A stretch of 64,000 nucleotides of DNA, taken from assembly GCF_950295315.1 (NCBI RefSeq), contig NC_080168.1, forward strand, positions 70,069,254 to 70,133,253, read 5' to 3'. The notes under the pieces are model-generated. The model had not been told where the DNA came from and did no database searches. It worked only from the letters and a program-made list of their open reading frames with translations. Position 1 is the stretch's first letter. Each line of letters opens with the position of its first letter. Positions 10,437 to 21,812 of the stretch are shown piece by piece. The DNA is from Erinaceus europaeus (lineage: Eukaryota > Chordata > Mammalia > Eulipotyphla > Erinaceidae). The translations under genes were made by a program, and so were the position numbers.

Positions 10437-11592
10437 TGACCAGAAACTATCAAATACTTAGAGGGAAATATTGGCAGAACCCTTTTCAGCAGAAATTTTA
10501 AAGACATTTTCAATGATACACAATTCAACTGCAAGGAGGACTAAAATAAAAATAAGCCTCTCAAAAGCCTAGACCAAGTAGATCAGAAGCATCCAATAGC
10601 ACAGCTATATACAAGATACTGGATACTATACAGCAAACCATAACAAAAGGACTTTTCAAAGTTAACCCAATTACCAAATAATGTGATGATAACATCAACT
10701 ATCGATTGTCTTTTTGAACCCTAAGATAGCAGGAACCTCACATCTCCACTATAGAGCCCCTACTTCCCCCAGTCCTGGAACCCTTGGATAGGGCCCACTT
10801 TCCCATATGCCTCTCCCAATCCATATCAAATAATATTGCACCCGCCGATCACAACCTAACCAACGCAACGATTGCCACCTCAACATGCTTCACCTCAGAC
10901 TGTGTCCAGAGACTTTACATGTGGAATGACAACCCTTCAGCTTCATTACTCGGGTGAGACCTTTCCTTTCATAGTATACTCTAATTTCATCTCAGGTGGT
11001 TCACTTTCTAACAAAGTCCCAAAACCTAGGTATACACCAGTTTCTGTGAGAGAGAGCATATCTTCACACGTATCTATAAACTACTGCAAAATATATATCT
11101 GAAAGCAGAAGTACACTAGAGTTTGCAGTGAGTACCCTCCTAACACTTCCTCTCCACTATTCCAAGCTTTGGGTCCATGATTGCTCAACAATTTGTTTGG
11201 CTTCATATGTTAACTCTCTTTTCAGTCACCAGGTTCCAGATGCCATCAGGATGCTGGCCAGGCTTCCCTAGATTGAAGACCCCACCAATGTGTCCTGGAG
11301 CTCAGCTTTCCCAGAGACACACCCTACTAGGGAAAGAGAGAGGCAGACTGGGAGTATGGACCGACCAGTCAACGCCCATGTTCAGCGGGGAAGCAATTAC
11401 AGAAGCCAGACCTTCTACCTTCTGCAACCCACAGTGACCCTGGGTCCATGTTCCCAGAGGGATGGAAAATGGGAAAGCTATCAGGGGAGGGGGTGGGATA
11501 TGGAGATTGGGTGGTACGAATTGTGTGGAGTTGTACTCCTCCTACCCTATGGTTTTGTTAATTAATCCTTTCTTAAATAAAAAAAAAGAGAA
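10437..11592 (+). mobile_element. Young L1 3' end with internal deletion
   Basis: 10437-10556 matches ORF2 near 25665-25790 of the full-length copy. The sequence then jumps at 10557 to the 3'UTR equivalent of about 27237 and runs to the terminal tcctttcttaaataaaa tail. About 1.4 kb is missing between the parts. The point of re-entry coincides with the start of the second 3'UTR module. Confidence 0.82.
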
Positions 11593-11604
11593 AAAAATAA
11601 GCCA

Positions 11605-12575
11605 TTGGGAATAAATGAAATAAAAAAAAAGTTTCTATAAAGCAAAGTAAATCACCAGCAAAAAACAAGACTCCTTACACAATGGGCAATTTTTACATGC
11701 CATACGACAGAAAGCTCTGCAGCAACAACAATACGACCCCATCCAAACATGGGGAGAGAATATGAACAAAGTATTCACCAAAGAAGAGCTCCAAAGGCCA
11801 ACAGACATTTGAAAACATACCCAAGTCATTGATTGTCAGAGAAGTACAAATAAAAACAACAGTAAGATACCACTTCACTCCTATGAGAATGTCACACATC
11901 AGAAAGAATAGTAACAATAAATGCTGGAGAGGTTGTAGGGTCAAAGGAACCCTCCTGCACTGCTTATGGGAATATAAATTGGTCCAACCCCTGTGCAGAG
12001 CAGTCTGGAGAACTCTCAGAAGGCTAGAAGTGGACCTACCCTATGACCCTGCAATTCCTCTTCTGGGGATATATCCTAAGGAACCAAACACACTCATCCA
12101 TAATGATTTGTGTATATCTATGTTTATAGCAGCACAATTCTTAATAACCTAAACCTGGAAGCAACCCAGGTGTCCAACAACAGACGAGTGGCTGAAAAAT
12201 ACTCCTCAGTTATTATGAATGATAAATGTTTCCTTCTTCACCTAATCTTGGATGGATCTTGAAGCAATCACATTAAGTGAGATAAACCAGAAAGAGAAAA
12301 CTGAATAGGGGATGATATCACTCATAGACAAAAGTTGAGAAATAAGAACAAAAAGGGAAACACAAAGAACTTGGACTGGATTTGGCATATTGCAACAAGG
12401 TAAAGGACTCTGGGGAGGTGGGTACGTTTCAGGTCCTGGTGAACAACAGTGGAAGAGCACCTAGGTGGGGGATTAGAGTGTTTGCAAAAAACTGAGAAAT
12501 TTAGTACATGTACCAACAACTGTATTTACTTTTTACTGTAAATCATTAATCCCCCTAATAAATTTTGCAAAAACT
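11605..12575 (+). mobile_element. Older L1: ORF2 C-terminus plus type C 3'UTR
   Basis: Sense L1 with the C-terminal ORF2 region, including the cysteine-rich block near 11920-12000 and the ccctatgaccctgcaattcc segment, broken by several stops. It is followed by the type C 3' end (catgtaccaacaactgtat, near 12510). Confidence 0.8.
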
Positions 12576-12607
12576 TATATCACTATCCATTAATATCCTT
12601 TGATTTC

Positions 12608-12898
12608 TTTTTAAATTTATTTTATTGATGATTTAATATTTATTTAAAAATTGTAAGATAATAGAAGTTATCTTATATGGTTCCCACCACCAGAGTCCAG
12701 TGTTCCCTTCCCCTCCATTGGAAACTGCAGTACTTCTCCCAAGGTCACCAATATGAGTTGATCCTATAACTATCTATCCATATCTGTGTAGTTCTTTTTC
12801 CCATTTTTTCCCTAAGATCCCTGCCATCACTTCCTTTCTAAGTTGTCCCTACACCTGTTACTACATAGTGTCTTTCCTTTTCCCCTCTTCTATATCAG
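12608..12898 (-). mobile_element. Old L1-like 3' end (type D), antisense
   Basis: Reverse-orientation counterpart of 9009-9345 (ggttcccaccaccagagtcc, cattggaaactgcagtact). Confidence 0.6.
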
Positions 12899-12899
12899 A

Positions 12900-13770
12900 T
12901 AAAAGAAACCATGCCTAGCTTCCTCTGGTGTTTTCCAAATTTGATTCCCTTACAATTATGGCATAAAAACAAAATTCCTGGTGACAAATGCTTTAGGTAC
13001 TGGTGGAATGGTGGTACAGATCCCTTTGGTTTACTTCCCTTTGGAAGTATGGGCCAAAATTCTTGTGGATTGCAGAAAGTGGGAATTCTGGCTTCTATAA
13101 TTACTTCTCTGCTGGACATAGGCTTTGGCAGGTCGATCCATACCTCCAGCCTTTTTATATCTTTCCCTAGTAGGGTAGGGCTTTGTAGAGGTGAGGTTCT
13201 GGGACACACTGATGAGATAGATTATCTGCCCAGGGAAGTCAGGATGGAATCTGCAACTTGGTGCCTTAAAGGCAGTAAAATGGAAAGCAGGACAAAATAT
13301 ATAATACACAGGAATTGTAAAGTAGGGAAAGAACAGACAAAATTAGGGAACATAGGGTCAAAGGAAGCTAAAAAATCAATTTTAGGTATGTTCCTAGAAA
13401 TGTAAGTCTTTGTAATCTTTTCTTGAGCTTGCTGGCTAACATGGAGGTGTCCATGTTAGAAATAATGACTGAGAAGATATACTCAGAGTTGAGACTAAAA
13501 CTAGGAAGCTGGATTAGTCAAGGAGCTGCTCACAAAATTGAAGAAAATATTTAAAGACAATTAACTGTTTACCACATCAATATGACCCAGGATCAATGTA
13601 TATTAATATTTAACACAGGTTCTTATATAACCTCTGAGTCCCTGTCAGGCTGAGCTGACAGTCCATGGTCTTAGCTGGGAACATTCTAGGCTGAGCTTTA
13701 TTCAGGACCAGTTTTCCTAGAGTCATCCTAGAGGATGACCAAGCCTCTCTTTTGCTCCCATTGCTACTTT
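12900..13770 (-). mobile_element. Old L1 3'UTR (type B), antisense
   Basis: Parallels the antisense element at 18180-18860: the block with ggattgcagaaagtggga, the tagggtagggctttg stretch and the later agctgggaacattctagg block. It is strongly diverged. The 164-residue open frame on + at 12911-13405 is the reverse strand of this repeat, not a gene. Confidence 0.7.
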
Positions 13771-13915
13771 ATAATGAGGTCCTGAAGAAGCCTACAAAAG
13801 GACTTATGATGACAATTTTGTTTTTTGCAGCTAGGCTATTTTATCTGAAGAATCAATATACAAATGCTTTCAGAAAAAGAAATATGTATGATGCAACTTT
13901 CCAAACTGTTGTTAA
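13771..13915. other. Intergenic, no gene seen
   Basis: Short non-repetitive stretch between an old L1 3' end and an LTR-like segment. Confidence 0.4.
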
Positions 13916-14220
13916 TGTTCAGGGCTCCAGCAGGCCGGGCTAGCTTCACGGCGGCAGACAGAGACTCGTGGACACACGGCTGGGCCGGGAAGCTGTATTT
14001 CTTTATTCACGAACAACGATTCATAAACTAACCCAAACCAATCACCACACAGATCTGTCCTGCATCCTTCTCTTCTGGTGGCCACGGCCAGAACTCTCGA
14101 AGTCTGTCGGGGTTCCCGGGGCGGGGAGAAGAGGGCCCGCGAAACTAGCAGGGGCCATACGGCAATCTCCCAGAGGTGGGGGTGGGTGTGAGACCAAAAC
14201 CAATGTGAAGCATACAACAC
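13916..14220 (-). repeat. Probable solo LTR or LTR fragment
   Basis: A GC-rich island in AT-rich surroundings. On the reverse strand it reads as a retroviral R/U5 region: an AATAAAGAAATACAGC polyadenylation-signal block, a GC-rich stretch and a terminus ending CTGAACA (TG...CA style). It is not related by eye to the LTRs at 3941 and 7651. No target-site duplication or internal sequence was found, so the outer boundary is approximate. Confidence 0.5.
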
Positions 14221-14473
14221 CAAACTATTTATTTTTTATTCTTCTCATAATGTTTTATATAATACTTTATAACTTTACCAGATACTTTAAAAAATATTCA
14301 TTGTGAAAAATATTTGGCTTTTGAAGATATTTAAACTAACCTAGCTTGACTATACATTAAAGGCCACTGGGAGCAATAGAGTTGCACAGGCATGGAACCC
14401 TAGACATAAACTTGTTGGCAAAATGAAAGTAAAAAACAGATGCTTGCATTTAGTGTGATGTGTGGTGTGATGT

Positions 14474-14505
14474 GGTGTGTGTGTGTGTGTTTGTGTGTGT
14501 GTGTG
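14474..14505. repeat. (GT)n microsatellite
   Basis: GT run with a single interruption, preceded by imperfect GTGAT repeats. The flanks 14221-14473 and 14506-14594 are AT-rich and featureless. Confidence 0.95.
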
Positions 14506-14594
14506 CTGTCTTTGCAATTTTTTTGGCTTCTGTTTAAACCAAAAAGTGATTTTGTTCTAGTGTTGATTTCTACTATGGAATTTTTATGTTATCA

Positions 14595-14800
14595 TTTTGT
14601 TCAGGGGTTAATGGTTTACAGAATAGTTGCTGACACATGAGTAAAGTTTCTCATTTCCCTGTGACAAGTGTCTAAAAAGCACTGTCATTCCCAACCTAAC
14701 TTCTTTCCTCCTATCATGCACCAGGACCCCAAAGTTACACAGCCCCACCACCTCCTTTCCCAGAGTCCTTTGCTTTGTTGCCATACTAAGTTTAACTTTG
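14595..14800 (-). mobile_element. L1 3' end (type C), antisense
   Basis: Reverse-orientation type C module (ggttaatggtttacag, catgcaccaggaccccaaag, ccagagtcctttgctttg), as also seen at 34946-35290 and 63240-63425. Confidence 0.7.
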
Positions 14801-14979
14801 TTTAACCTAGGCCAAGTTCACCCCAGTCTGAGTTTAACTCTAAGTTAGATTGTCTGCAGGCACTGTCTGTTTTTATTCTTGACTACTGATCATATTTATT
14901 TGCCTCAATGCACACTGAATTCTCATATCTGTATTTTCTCTTGATTATCAGTCACATGTCCTTGTTCCTTTGACTGTGG

Positions 14980-14980
<1 letters not shown>

Positions 14981-15029
<49 letters not shown>

Positions 15030-15112
15030 GCACACAAAAGCTTCCTTCAGTGCAGTGGAGGTCAGGCCTGAACCTAGCTCACAGGCATGGCAAAGCAGCA
15101 TACTATTCATGT
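14981..15112 (-). mobile_element. SINE family 3, antisense, with (GA)n tail
   Basis: A pure GA run (14981-15026) is the complement of this family's CT-rich tail. The body follows (aagcttccttcagtgcagtg, aggcatggcaaagcagc). Confidence 0.7.
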
Positions 15113-15515
15113 GAACTATTTTTTCTCAACTTTTACTTTTACTTTACTTAGCAAATGGTGTATAGAAACAACTACAGGCACTGGAATTGAAGTTATGTTT
15201 CCCTCTAGAGAACTTTCCCCTGCTAGGTTAGATAAAGTTAATAGTTGATCAGGATCCAGAAAGAATGTAAGTGGTATTGGATTTCTATCATAATCAGACT
15301 CAACCAACATCATAGTCTCACAGTTGCAAATGACCCTATTTGTACTTATGCTTAGTAGTTGTTTGCCTCTTACTCTTTCTCTATGAAACATGTTTTTTGG
15401 AGATTCAGAGCTTAGTTGTTTAGCATTGTGCCATACACAGATTTGAAATATGACAACTTTTTAAAGGAGAAAACTCTTGTACTATAGGGTGACACACACA
15501 CAATCTCTTAAATAT
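15113..15515. other. Intergenic, no gene seen
   Basis: Non-repetitive sequence. The reverse-strand open frame at 15116-15391 resembles nothing I recognise and I do not call it a gene. Confidence 0.4.
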
Positions 15516-15725
15516 ATGTGTGTGTGTGTGTGTGTGTGTTAATTTTTATTGCATAGAGAGATATAAATCAAGAGGGAAAGGTGTGATAGAGAAAACATGT
15601 AGCACTACTTCATCACTCATGAAGCTTTCTCCCTGCAGGGAACTGGAGATCTTGATCCTTCCACATGGTAGGTAACATGTGCACCCAACCAGGTGTACCA
15701 CTGTCCAGCTCCAGGATGACTGTCT
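15516..15725 (-). mobile_element. SINE family 2, antisense, with adjoining (GT)n
   Basis: A GT run at 15516-15539 is followed by the reverse complement of family 2: gaagctttctccctgcaggg, then aacatgtgcacccaaccagg. Confidence 0.7.
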
Positions 15726-15977
15726 TTTTAGCAGTGACAGACTAAAATAATTCACTGCTAAAGCTTGTTTTCCCCTGACTCTGTTTCTTGTTCTGTGTCA
15801 AAACTTGCAACTGTCCCACAAGAAAAACTGGTCATTTTTTGAAGACCCCACTCTCCATATTGATTTGTTAATACCTCCATCATGGCTGTCAGGGATGTCA
15901 CTGGTTTCTCTTTGTTCTTCTACAGGCCTAGTCTCCATCAAGTCTAATCTGCTGCCTATGTATAGAATTAGCTAGCA

Positions 15978-16244
15978 GGGAATCTGGAGGTAGCACAGCA
16001 GGTTAAGTGCATGTGGCACAAAGCACAAGGACCATTGTTCAAGCCCCCAGCTCCCCACCTGCAGGGGAATCACTTTGCAAGTGGTGAAACAGGTCTGCAG
16101 GTGTCTATCTTTCTCTCCTCCCTCTGTATCCCACTCCTCTCTCCATTTCTCTCTGTCCTATCTAACAACAACAATAATAACTGCAACAATAATAAAAACA
16201 ACAAGGGCAACAAAAAGGAAATAAATAAATAAACAAATAAATAT
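15978..16244 (+). mobile_element. SINE family 1 with 15-bp TSD
   Basis: Full SINE from GGGAATCTGG to an AAATAAAT tail. It is flanked by an exact duplication TAGAATTAGCTAGCA at 15963-15977 and 16245-16259. Confidence 0.92.
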
Positions 16245-16259
16245 TAGAATTAGCTAGCA

Positions 16260-16526
16260 TGCCCAGCAGAAAAATTACAGCCAAGTTCAGCTCAAAAGAA
16301 TAGACTCTGACTTTCCTAGTATTTTTATTTAATTAGTCTACTTTATTATGACATCTTTTTCATTCAAAGTATAACTTTCACAATCAACCTGTGTATATGT
16401 CCTGATGTGAGAGAGAAAGCTTGCCATTACCTATTACCCTTTCCTTGGAGGATAGTCACAAAAAGTTGAATATTACTAAGTAAAAATTCATCCCAATAAA
16501 TAGTTCTGGTGAAGACATGCTGGTAG
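16260..16526. other. Intergenic, no gene seen
   Basis: Non-repetitive AT-rich DNA. Confidence 0.4.
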
Positions 16527-16682
16527 GAGGTTTTTATTTATTTATTTTTCTTAGACAGCGATAGAGGGGCAGAGAGAATGGAAGAGAACACAGCACAAAA
16601 GCTGCCTCAGTGTTGTGGGACTAGACTTGAACCTGGGTCATGCACATGGTAAAGCAATGCACCATCCAAGTGAAGTATTTTT
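16527..16682 (-). mobile_element. SINE family 3, antisense
   Basis: TTTATT-rich left edge, then agagaatggaagagaacaca and cttgaacctgggtcatgcac, diagnostic of family 3 on the reverse strand. Confidence 0.75.
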
Positions 16683-17164
16683 CCAATTTATGATTTGCTG
16701 CCTCTTAAATGAATCTATATCCTGCTCTATAACAAGCAATATCCTTAAGAGCCCTATAATGTATGCCTTTCTACACATATGTACTCTCTCTCTCAAACCA
16801 GTATGATAAAATTCAGGGCTTATCATGGTGTTTCAAAATAAGTGTAAAACTGATTTCTTTTGTATAGTTACAGTCTTTAAGAATGTTCTTTATTCAGGCT
16901 TTCAGGCTTAAGTTTGTTCTTATAAGTTGATGGATTATACTTCTGTTATCCCTCTATGGAAAGAATTTTCCAGACCTGGAACTGACATTCTACAGAGGGA
17001 AGTGGCAAAGACTGAAGTCAGGATTCAATCAGAGAAGAGTATTTTTTAAATGGCTAAGTCAAGTGGTAGTCCTTGAGGCACTTGACATTTCAAGTAAACT
17101 TGAAACATTATTGATAGAGCAAATTCTCCTGAGTTCTTCATTAATAATTTATAAAATTCCTGGT
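16683..17164. other. Intergenic, no gene seen
   Basis: Non-repetitive sequence with only short open frames on both strands. Confidence 0.4.
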
Positions 17165-17345
17165 CAGAGAAATAGATCACTTGGATACTTCTCTGCTTTG
17201 CCATGTGCATGACTCAGGTTCAAGCCCTGTTCCCACCACACTGAAGGAAGTTTCCATGCTGTGTTCTTTTTGACTCTCTCTTTCACTTTCCCCATTTCTC
17301 TTTCTTTCTCTCTCTTTCTCTCTCTGTTTGCCTCTATCTTAGAAA
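17165..17345 (+). mobile_element. SINE family 3
   Basis: Sense copy: gctttgccatgtgcatgact, then ccaccacactgaaggaag and a CT-rich tail. Confidence 0.78.
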
Positions 17346-17569
17346 AAAATAATAAAATATTTGTGATAACTACAGTTAAATTTGAAAAACCTTAATATAA
17401 GTGGAAACTTCTTCAGTAAGAGATAATGACGACAAAAATACACAGTCACAAAGAAGTAAGTAGTAAAGGACAGGGCGTTAATGGAGGAGTACTGGATGGC
17501 TGGCACAGACACTTTGTGTGGATTACATTTGGAAAAAAAACATCTATCACAATACACATAACAAACTTA

Positions 17570-17725
17570 TTTTAATTTTTAGATAGAGACAGAGAAGACA
17601 AACAGACAGAAAGAGAACGAAAAGACCATAGAACCAAAGCTTCCTTTAGTGAAGTATGAGCTGGACTGGAACCTGGGTCATGACAAAGCAGCACACTACC
17701 CAGATGAGCTATTTTTCTGACTCAC
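17570..17725 (-). mobile_element. SINE family 3, antisense
   Basis: Diverged reverse copy: aagcttcctttagtgaagta, then aacctgggtcatgacaaagc. Confidence 0.7.
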
Positions 17726-17974
17726 ATGGCAGTAAATTAATCTGTATTTTTCATTCCTTAATAGATAATTATTTTAGTAATATTGTCCTTACCTAAAAGG
17801 ACATCTCTATTCTGTACAGTGTATGCTTTATATTAGAAGTAGATTTCCAAAACATTCATGCATCCTTTTTAGTTATTCTCTTACTCCTGAATAAGATCCT
17901 TAGGTTCAGTTGATAATGCCAACCAACTAATAATAAAAGGTAGGTTGTTTATTTGCTGTTTTCCCAAAGAACCA

Positions 17975-18075
17975 CTCAACTCTTGTTGTTGGTGGTACTG
18001 GAAATCAAACCTGGGATCTCCTACATACCCATTCTGTGTGTACCACTGTGCTTTCTCTTTGGCTAAAGCAATTAC
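17975..18075 (-). mobile_element. Degraded SINE-like fragment
   Basis: The reverse strand has tRNA-like features (gatttccagtaccaccaac, agatcccaggtttg). It is too diverged to assign to a family. Confidence 0.4.
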
Positions 18076-18094
18076 TTTCTTTTCTTAATTTCTA

Positions 18095-20071
18095 TTTATA
18101 AAATGGAGATATTAAGAAGACCATAGGTTAAGAGGGGTACAATTCCACACAATTCCCACCATCAGAAATCCATATCTCATCCCCACACTTCATAGCCTTC
18201 CTATTTTTTATTGTGAGGTGCAAAAAATGGAAGGTCTAGCTTCTGTAACTACTCCTCTGATGAACATGGGTTTTGGCATATTCCCTGCTTCTGTCTTTTC
18301 CTACTGGGGCAGGAATCTGGGGAGGTGGGGCTCCAAGATACATGATGGGGTCCTCTGCCCAGAGAAGTCAGGTTGGCATCATGGTAGCATCTGGAACCTG
18401 GTGGTTGAAAAAGAGTTAAGATATAAAGCAGAACAAATTGTTGACTAATCATGAACCTAAAGGCAAGAATATTGCAGATAAAGATTTGGGGATCTCCAGT
18501 TTGGAAAAAGCTAGTAGGTCTATTTTAGGTATATTCCAAGGGGTCCATGACTAGTTTTTGCCTGAGTCTGACATCTAATATGCAGGTGGACCCAAGTTAG
18601 TGTCTTGGGAGAAGGTGTCATAGTTGGAAAAGAGACTAGGAAGCTGGATCAAGGAAGAGAGTAGTTCCCAAATATGGGAAAAGTATATAAATATTATTAG
18701 CTGTAAACCCCACCAATTTGATCTGAGGCCCATATTCAGCACAGGCGCCTATGTAATCTCTGCATCCTTGTAGGTCTGAGCAGGCATTCTGTGGTCATGG
18801 CTAGGAACATTCTACGCTGCACTCATTTCAGGACCCATCTTCCTCAGACAGTAGGTAAAGTATGTTGTCCAACCGCTCTTTGGAGAATGGAACATTCCCT
18901 ACCATCCACATTGAGTGCAAGGTCTTGTAGGGGCCCACAAAGGGGTCCATTAAGGGGTCAATCAGGAACACCTGATGAAGATGACCACTGACTGTGGAGA
19001 TAAGGTTTTGTCAAGAGGGCTAGGCCCATCATGTCTGTGTGGGAATCCCAGGATTTCCTGAGTAGGGCCCCAGGTGATGGGATGGCCTGGTAGAAACTAG
19101 AGTAAAAACTAAAGGATTCCAGTCTCTTGCCCATACTCAGCTTTTGTAGTCATTACTTTGCCTGGCCAGTTTAACTTTAGAGTGAGTAAGGGATGTGCAA
19201 TAGGAGATAGATGAGGAGGGTATCTAGGTCTAAGTAGAAACTATTTCATTGGGTACTTTTAGGTTTTTCTACTTGCTTGCTGCATTTATTGACTCACTGC
19301 AAATTAGTGTGCATTTTTTTTTTCAGGTATATATCTTGCCCTAACTTATGGAAACATGTGCACATATGACCTATCTCATGGGCCCTGGTCTATATCTAGA
19401 TTTTGAGGTTTTGTTAAGAAGTACACCGCAGGGAGTCCAGCGGTAGCACAGCAGACTAAGGGCAGGTGGCGCAAAGCACAAGGACAGGTCCCCAGGTCCC
19501 CATCTGCAGAGGAGTCGCTTCACAGGTGGTGAAGCAGGTCTGCAGGTGTCTTTCTTTCTCTCCCCTTCTCTGTCTTCTCCTCCTCTGTCCATTTCTCTCT
19601 GTCCTATCCAACAACTATGACATCAATAGTAACTACAACAATAAAACAAGGACAACAAAAGGGAATAAATAAATATAATTTTTAAAAAATTATCAAAAAA
19701 AAGAAGTATATCACCTGAAATGTAATTAAGGAGTTCTATGAGCTAGGAAAGGTATCACAAGAGTAATGAAGCTGAAGGGTTGATATTCCACACCTGATGT
19801 CTGTGGACAGAGTCTGCAGTGAAGCATGCCAAGCTAATAATGGATGCATTGATTAGGCTGGACTCAGCAGATGCAGTATGGGGTGATATTAATTGGCAGA
19901 AGCATGCAGGAAAGTAAGCCCCACCCTAGAGCTTCCAGACTGGGAGAAATATGGGCTTTATAGAGAAAGGGGAATGTTCTTTCTGTCTTAGGGTTTAACA
20001 AAACAATATCACCAAATTATTTGGCAAAATACTGCTATCACCAAATTATTTGGCAGTTGGTTTAACTTTGA
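18095..20071 (-). mobile_element. Older L1 3'UTR (type A/B relative), antisense, split by a SINE
   Basis: A long antisense 3'UTR of an L1 older than the full-length copy, with both the terminal module (accataggttaagaggggt) and the upstream module (gagtaatgaagctgaagggt near 19750). Its 18.25-19.1 kb part is the intact counterpart of the element split by the provirus. It ends head-to-head with a sense ORF2 segment at 20072. Confidence 0.78.
19431..19700 (+). mobile_element. SINE family 1
   Basis: GGGAGTCCAGCGG head, tRNA-like region and an A-rich tail. Imperfect duplications AAGAAGTACACC at 19416-19427 and AAGAAGTATATCACC at 19701-19715 flank it. It is inserted in an antisense L1 3'UTR. Confidence 0.88.
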
Positions 20072-20836
20072 GACCCCTCACAGAATGGGAGAAGATCTTT
20101 ACATGCCACACAACAGACAAGAGGGTAATAACCAGAATGTACAAATAACTTGCAGATCTCAACAACAAGACAACAAATAATCCCATCCAAAAATGGGGGG
20201 AGGACATGGACAGAATATTCACCACAGAAGAGATCCAAAAGGCCAAGAAACACATGAAAAAATGCTCCAAGTCTCTGACTGTCAGAGAAATGCAAATAAA
20301 GACAATAATAAGATATGACTTCACTCCTGTGAGAATGTCATACATCAGAAAAGGTAACAGCAGCAAACGATGGAAAGGTTGTGTGGTCAAAGGAACCCTC
20401 ATGTACTGCTGGTGGGAATGTAAATTGGTCGAATCTCTGTGGAGAACAGTCTGTAGAACTCTCAGAAGGCAAGAAATGGACCTACCATATGATCCTGCAA
20501 ATCCTTTCCTAGGGATATATCCTCCTAAGGAACCCAACATGCCAATTAAAAAAGATCTGTGTACACATATGTTCTTGGCAGCACACTTTGTCATAGCCAA
20601 AACCTGGAAACAACCCAGGTGTCCAACAACAGATGAGTGGCTGAGCAAGTTGTGGTCTATATATACAATGGAATACTACTAAGCTATAAAAAATGGTGAC
20701 TTTGCCATTTTCAGTCTATCTTTTATGGACCTTGAAAAATTCATGTTAAGTGAAATAAGTCAGAAACAGAAAGATGAATATGGGATGATCTCACTCTCAG
20801 GCGGAAGTTGAAAAACAAGATCAGAAGAGAAAACAC
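20072..20836 (+). mobile_element. Older L1: ORF2 C-terminus and start of 3'UTR
   Basis: ORF2 C-terminal sequence, with a 158-residue frame at 20206-20682 carrying the cysteine-rich block, followed by the start of a type C 3'UTR. It is cut at 20836 by the full-length L1 and resumes at 28412. The same ORF2 segment read on the reverse strand gives a 200-residue shadow frame that is not a gene. Confidence 0.85.
20826..20836. repeat. Target-site duplication of the full-length L1, left
   Basis: AGAGAAAACAC, repeated exactly at 28401-28411. The host L1 3'UTR reads continuously across the two sites once the insert is removed. Confidence 0.85.
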
Positions 20837-21812
20837 TGAGGTTCCCGGAAGATGGCGGACTGAGAAGCTGCTAGTGGCTTGAGCTCTGACCACATCAACT
20901 GGAAATGGTAGAATTTTCTGCCTTTAGTAGGCCAGTCAATAAGGGGTCCTAGTGGTAACACCAAGGCGGTGACTATAACTTAATTTGGGTTAAAAAATAG
21001 AGAGAAAGGAAAAATAAATTTTCTTTTAAATTATTATTCCCAAAATGCACCTCCCCCCCCATAACCAGTCCCTGGACCAACTACTAGCAGGCTCCCCTGC
21101 TGAGCTTCTTTCTTTACCAAGATTCCTGTCCCACCAGGGAGTATCATTCATTCTAAGTCTGTTCCCTTCTGAAACCTCTGGCCTTTTTAGTTTCTAATTA
21201 GCCAATCAGCTGCCTCTGCTCAGGCAGCTCCCAACCCTCCACCCCCCCACATAGCTAATTAAATAATAAAAATTAAATAAATAAATAAATCTTTCCTTTC
21301 ACCACTCTTTTATTACTGTTCTCTTTCTTATCATTTTCTTTTTTCTCTCTTTCTTTTTTCTTTCTTTTTTCATTCTTTTCATCCTTTATTCCTTAATCCT
21401 ACAGTTTTCTGAATTCACTGATACACGTTTGGGAATTATTTTGAGGAAGAAACCTGACTCAGAGTGGACTCTCTATGTGTGTATCTTTGCTCTACTTGCC
21501 TTTCTCCTCTTGTTACCCCTAGAATATACAGTGCATAGTAGATTTGCATAACTGTCTATACTTGCTATCCCTTCTTTCTTTTTTCTTTCTTCTACACTTG
21601 GACTTGGTTGCTATTTTTCATGGACTGGAGACATTGTTTGGCTAACTGGTAGTGATTAAACTGCTTCAGTACTTGTTTCAATTGCTATTGTAATTGCTGA
21701 GGTTGAGGAGTGCATTTGTCATAAAGGTATTTAGTCCAGTGCTGTTTGTACTCAAGACACAACAACTGAGGAACAACAGAGCATAAAAATAAGAAACACA
21801 TAAATCAAAAAA
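20837..21812 (+). promoter_or_regulatory. L1 5'UTR with internal promoter region
   Basis: About 976 bp upstream of ORF1. It opens with TGAGGTTCCCGG and a YY1-like site, then has a C-rich run near 21050, a pyrimidine-rich stretch (21300-21390) and AT-rich sequence. Antisense homology to 290-1341 shows that this 5'UTR is a repeated family feature and not host DNA. Confidence 0.85.
20849..20858 (+). promoter_or_regulatory. YY1-like site at the L1 start
   Basis: AAGATGGCGG lies 13 bases into the element. In human L1 a YY1 site with AAGATGGC sits at almost the same offset and helps set the transcription start, so a similar role is inferred here. Confidence 0.65.

Noticed and set aside
20046..20648. 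200-residue reverse-strand frame
   Set aside because: Reverse complement of an L1 ORF2 C-terminal segment. The same shadow frame recurs at 26104-26817 and in part at 53003-53221.
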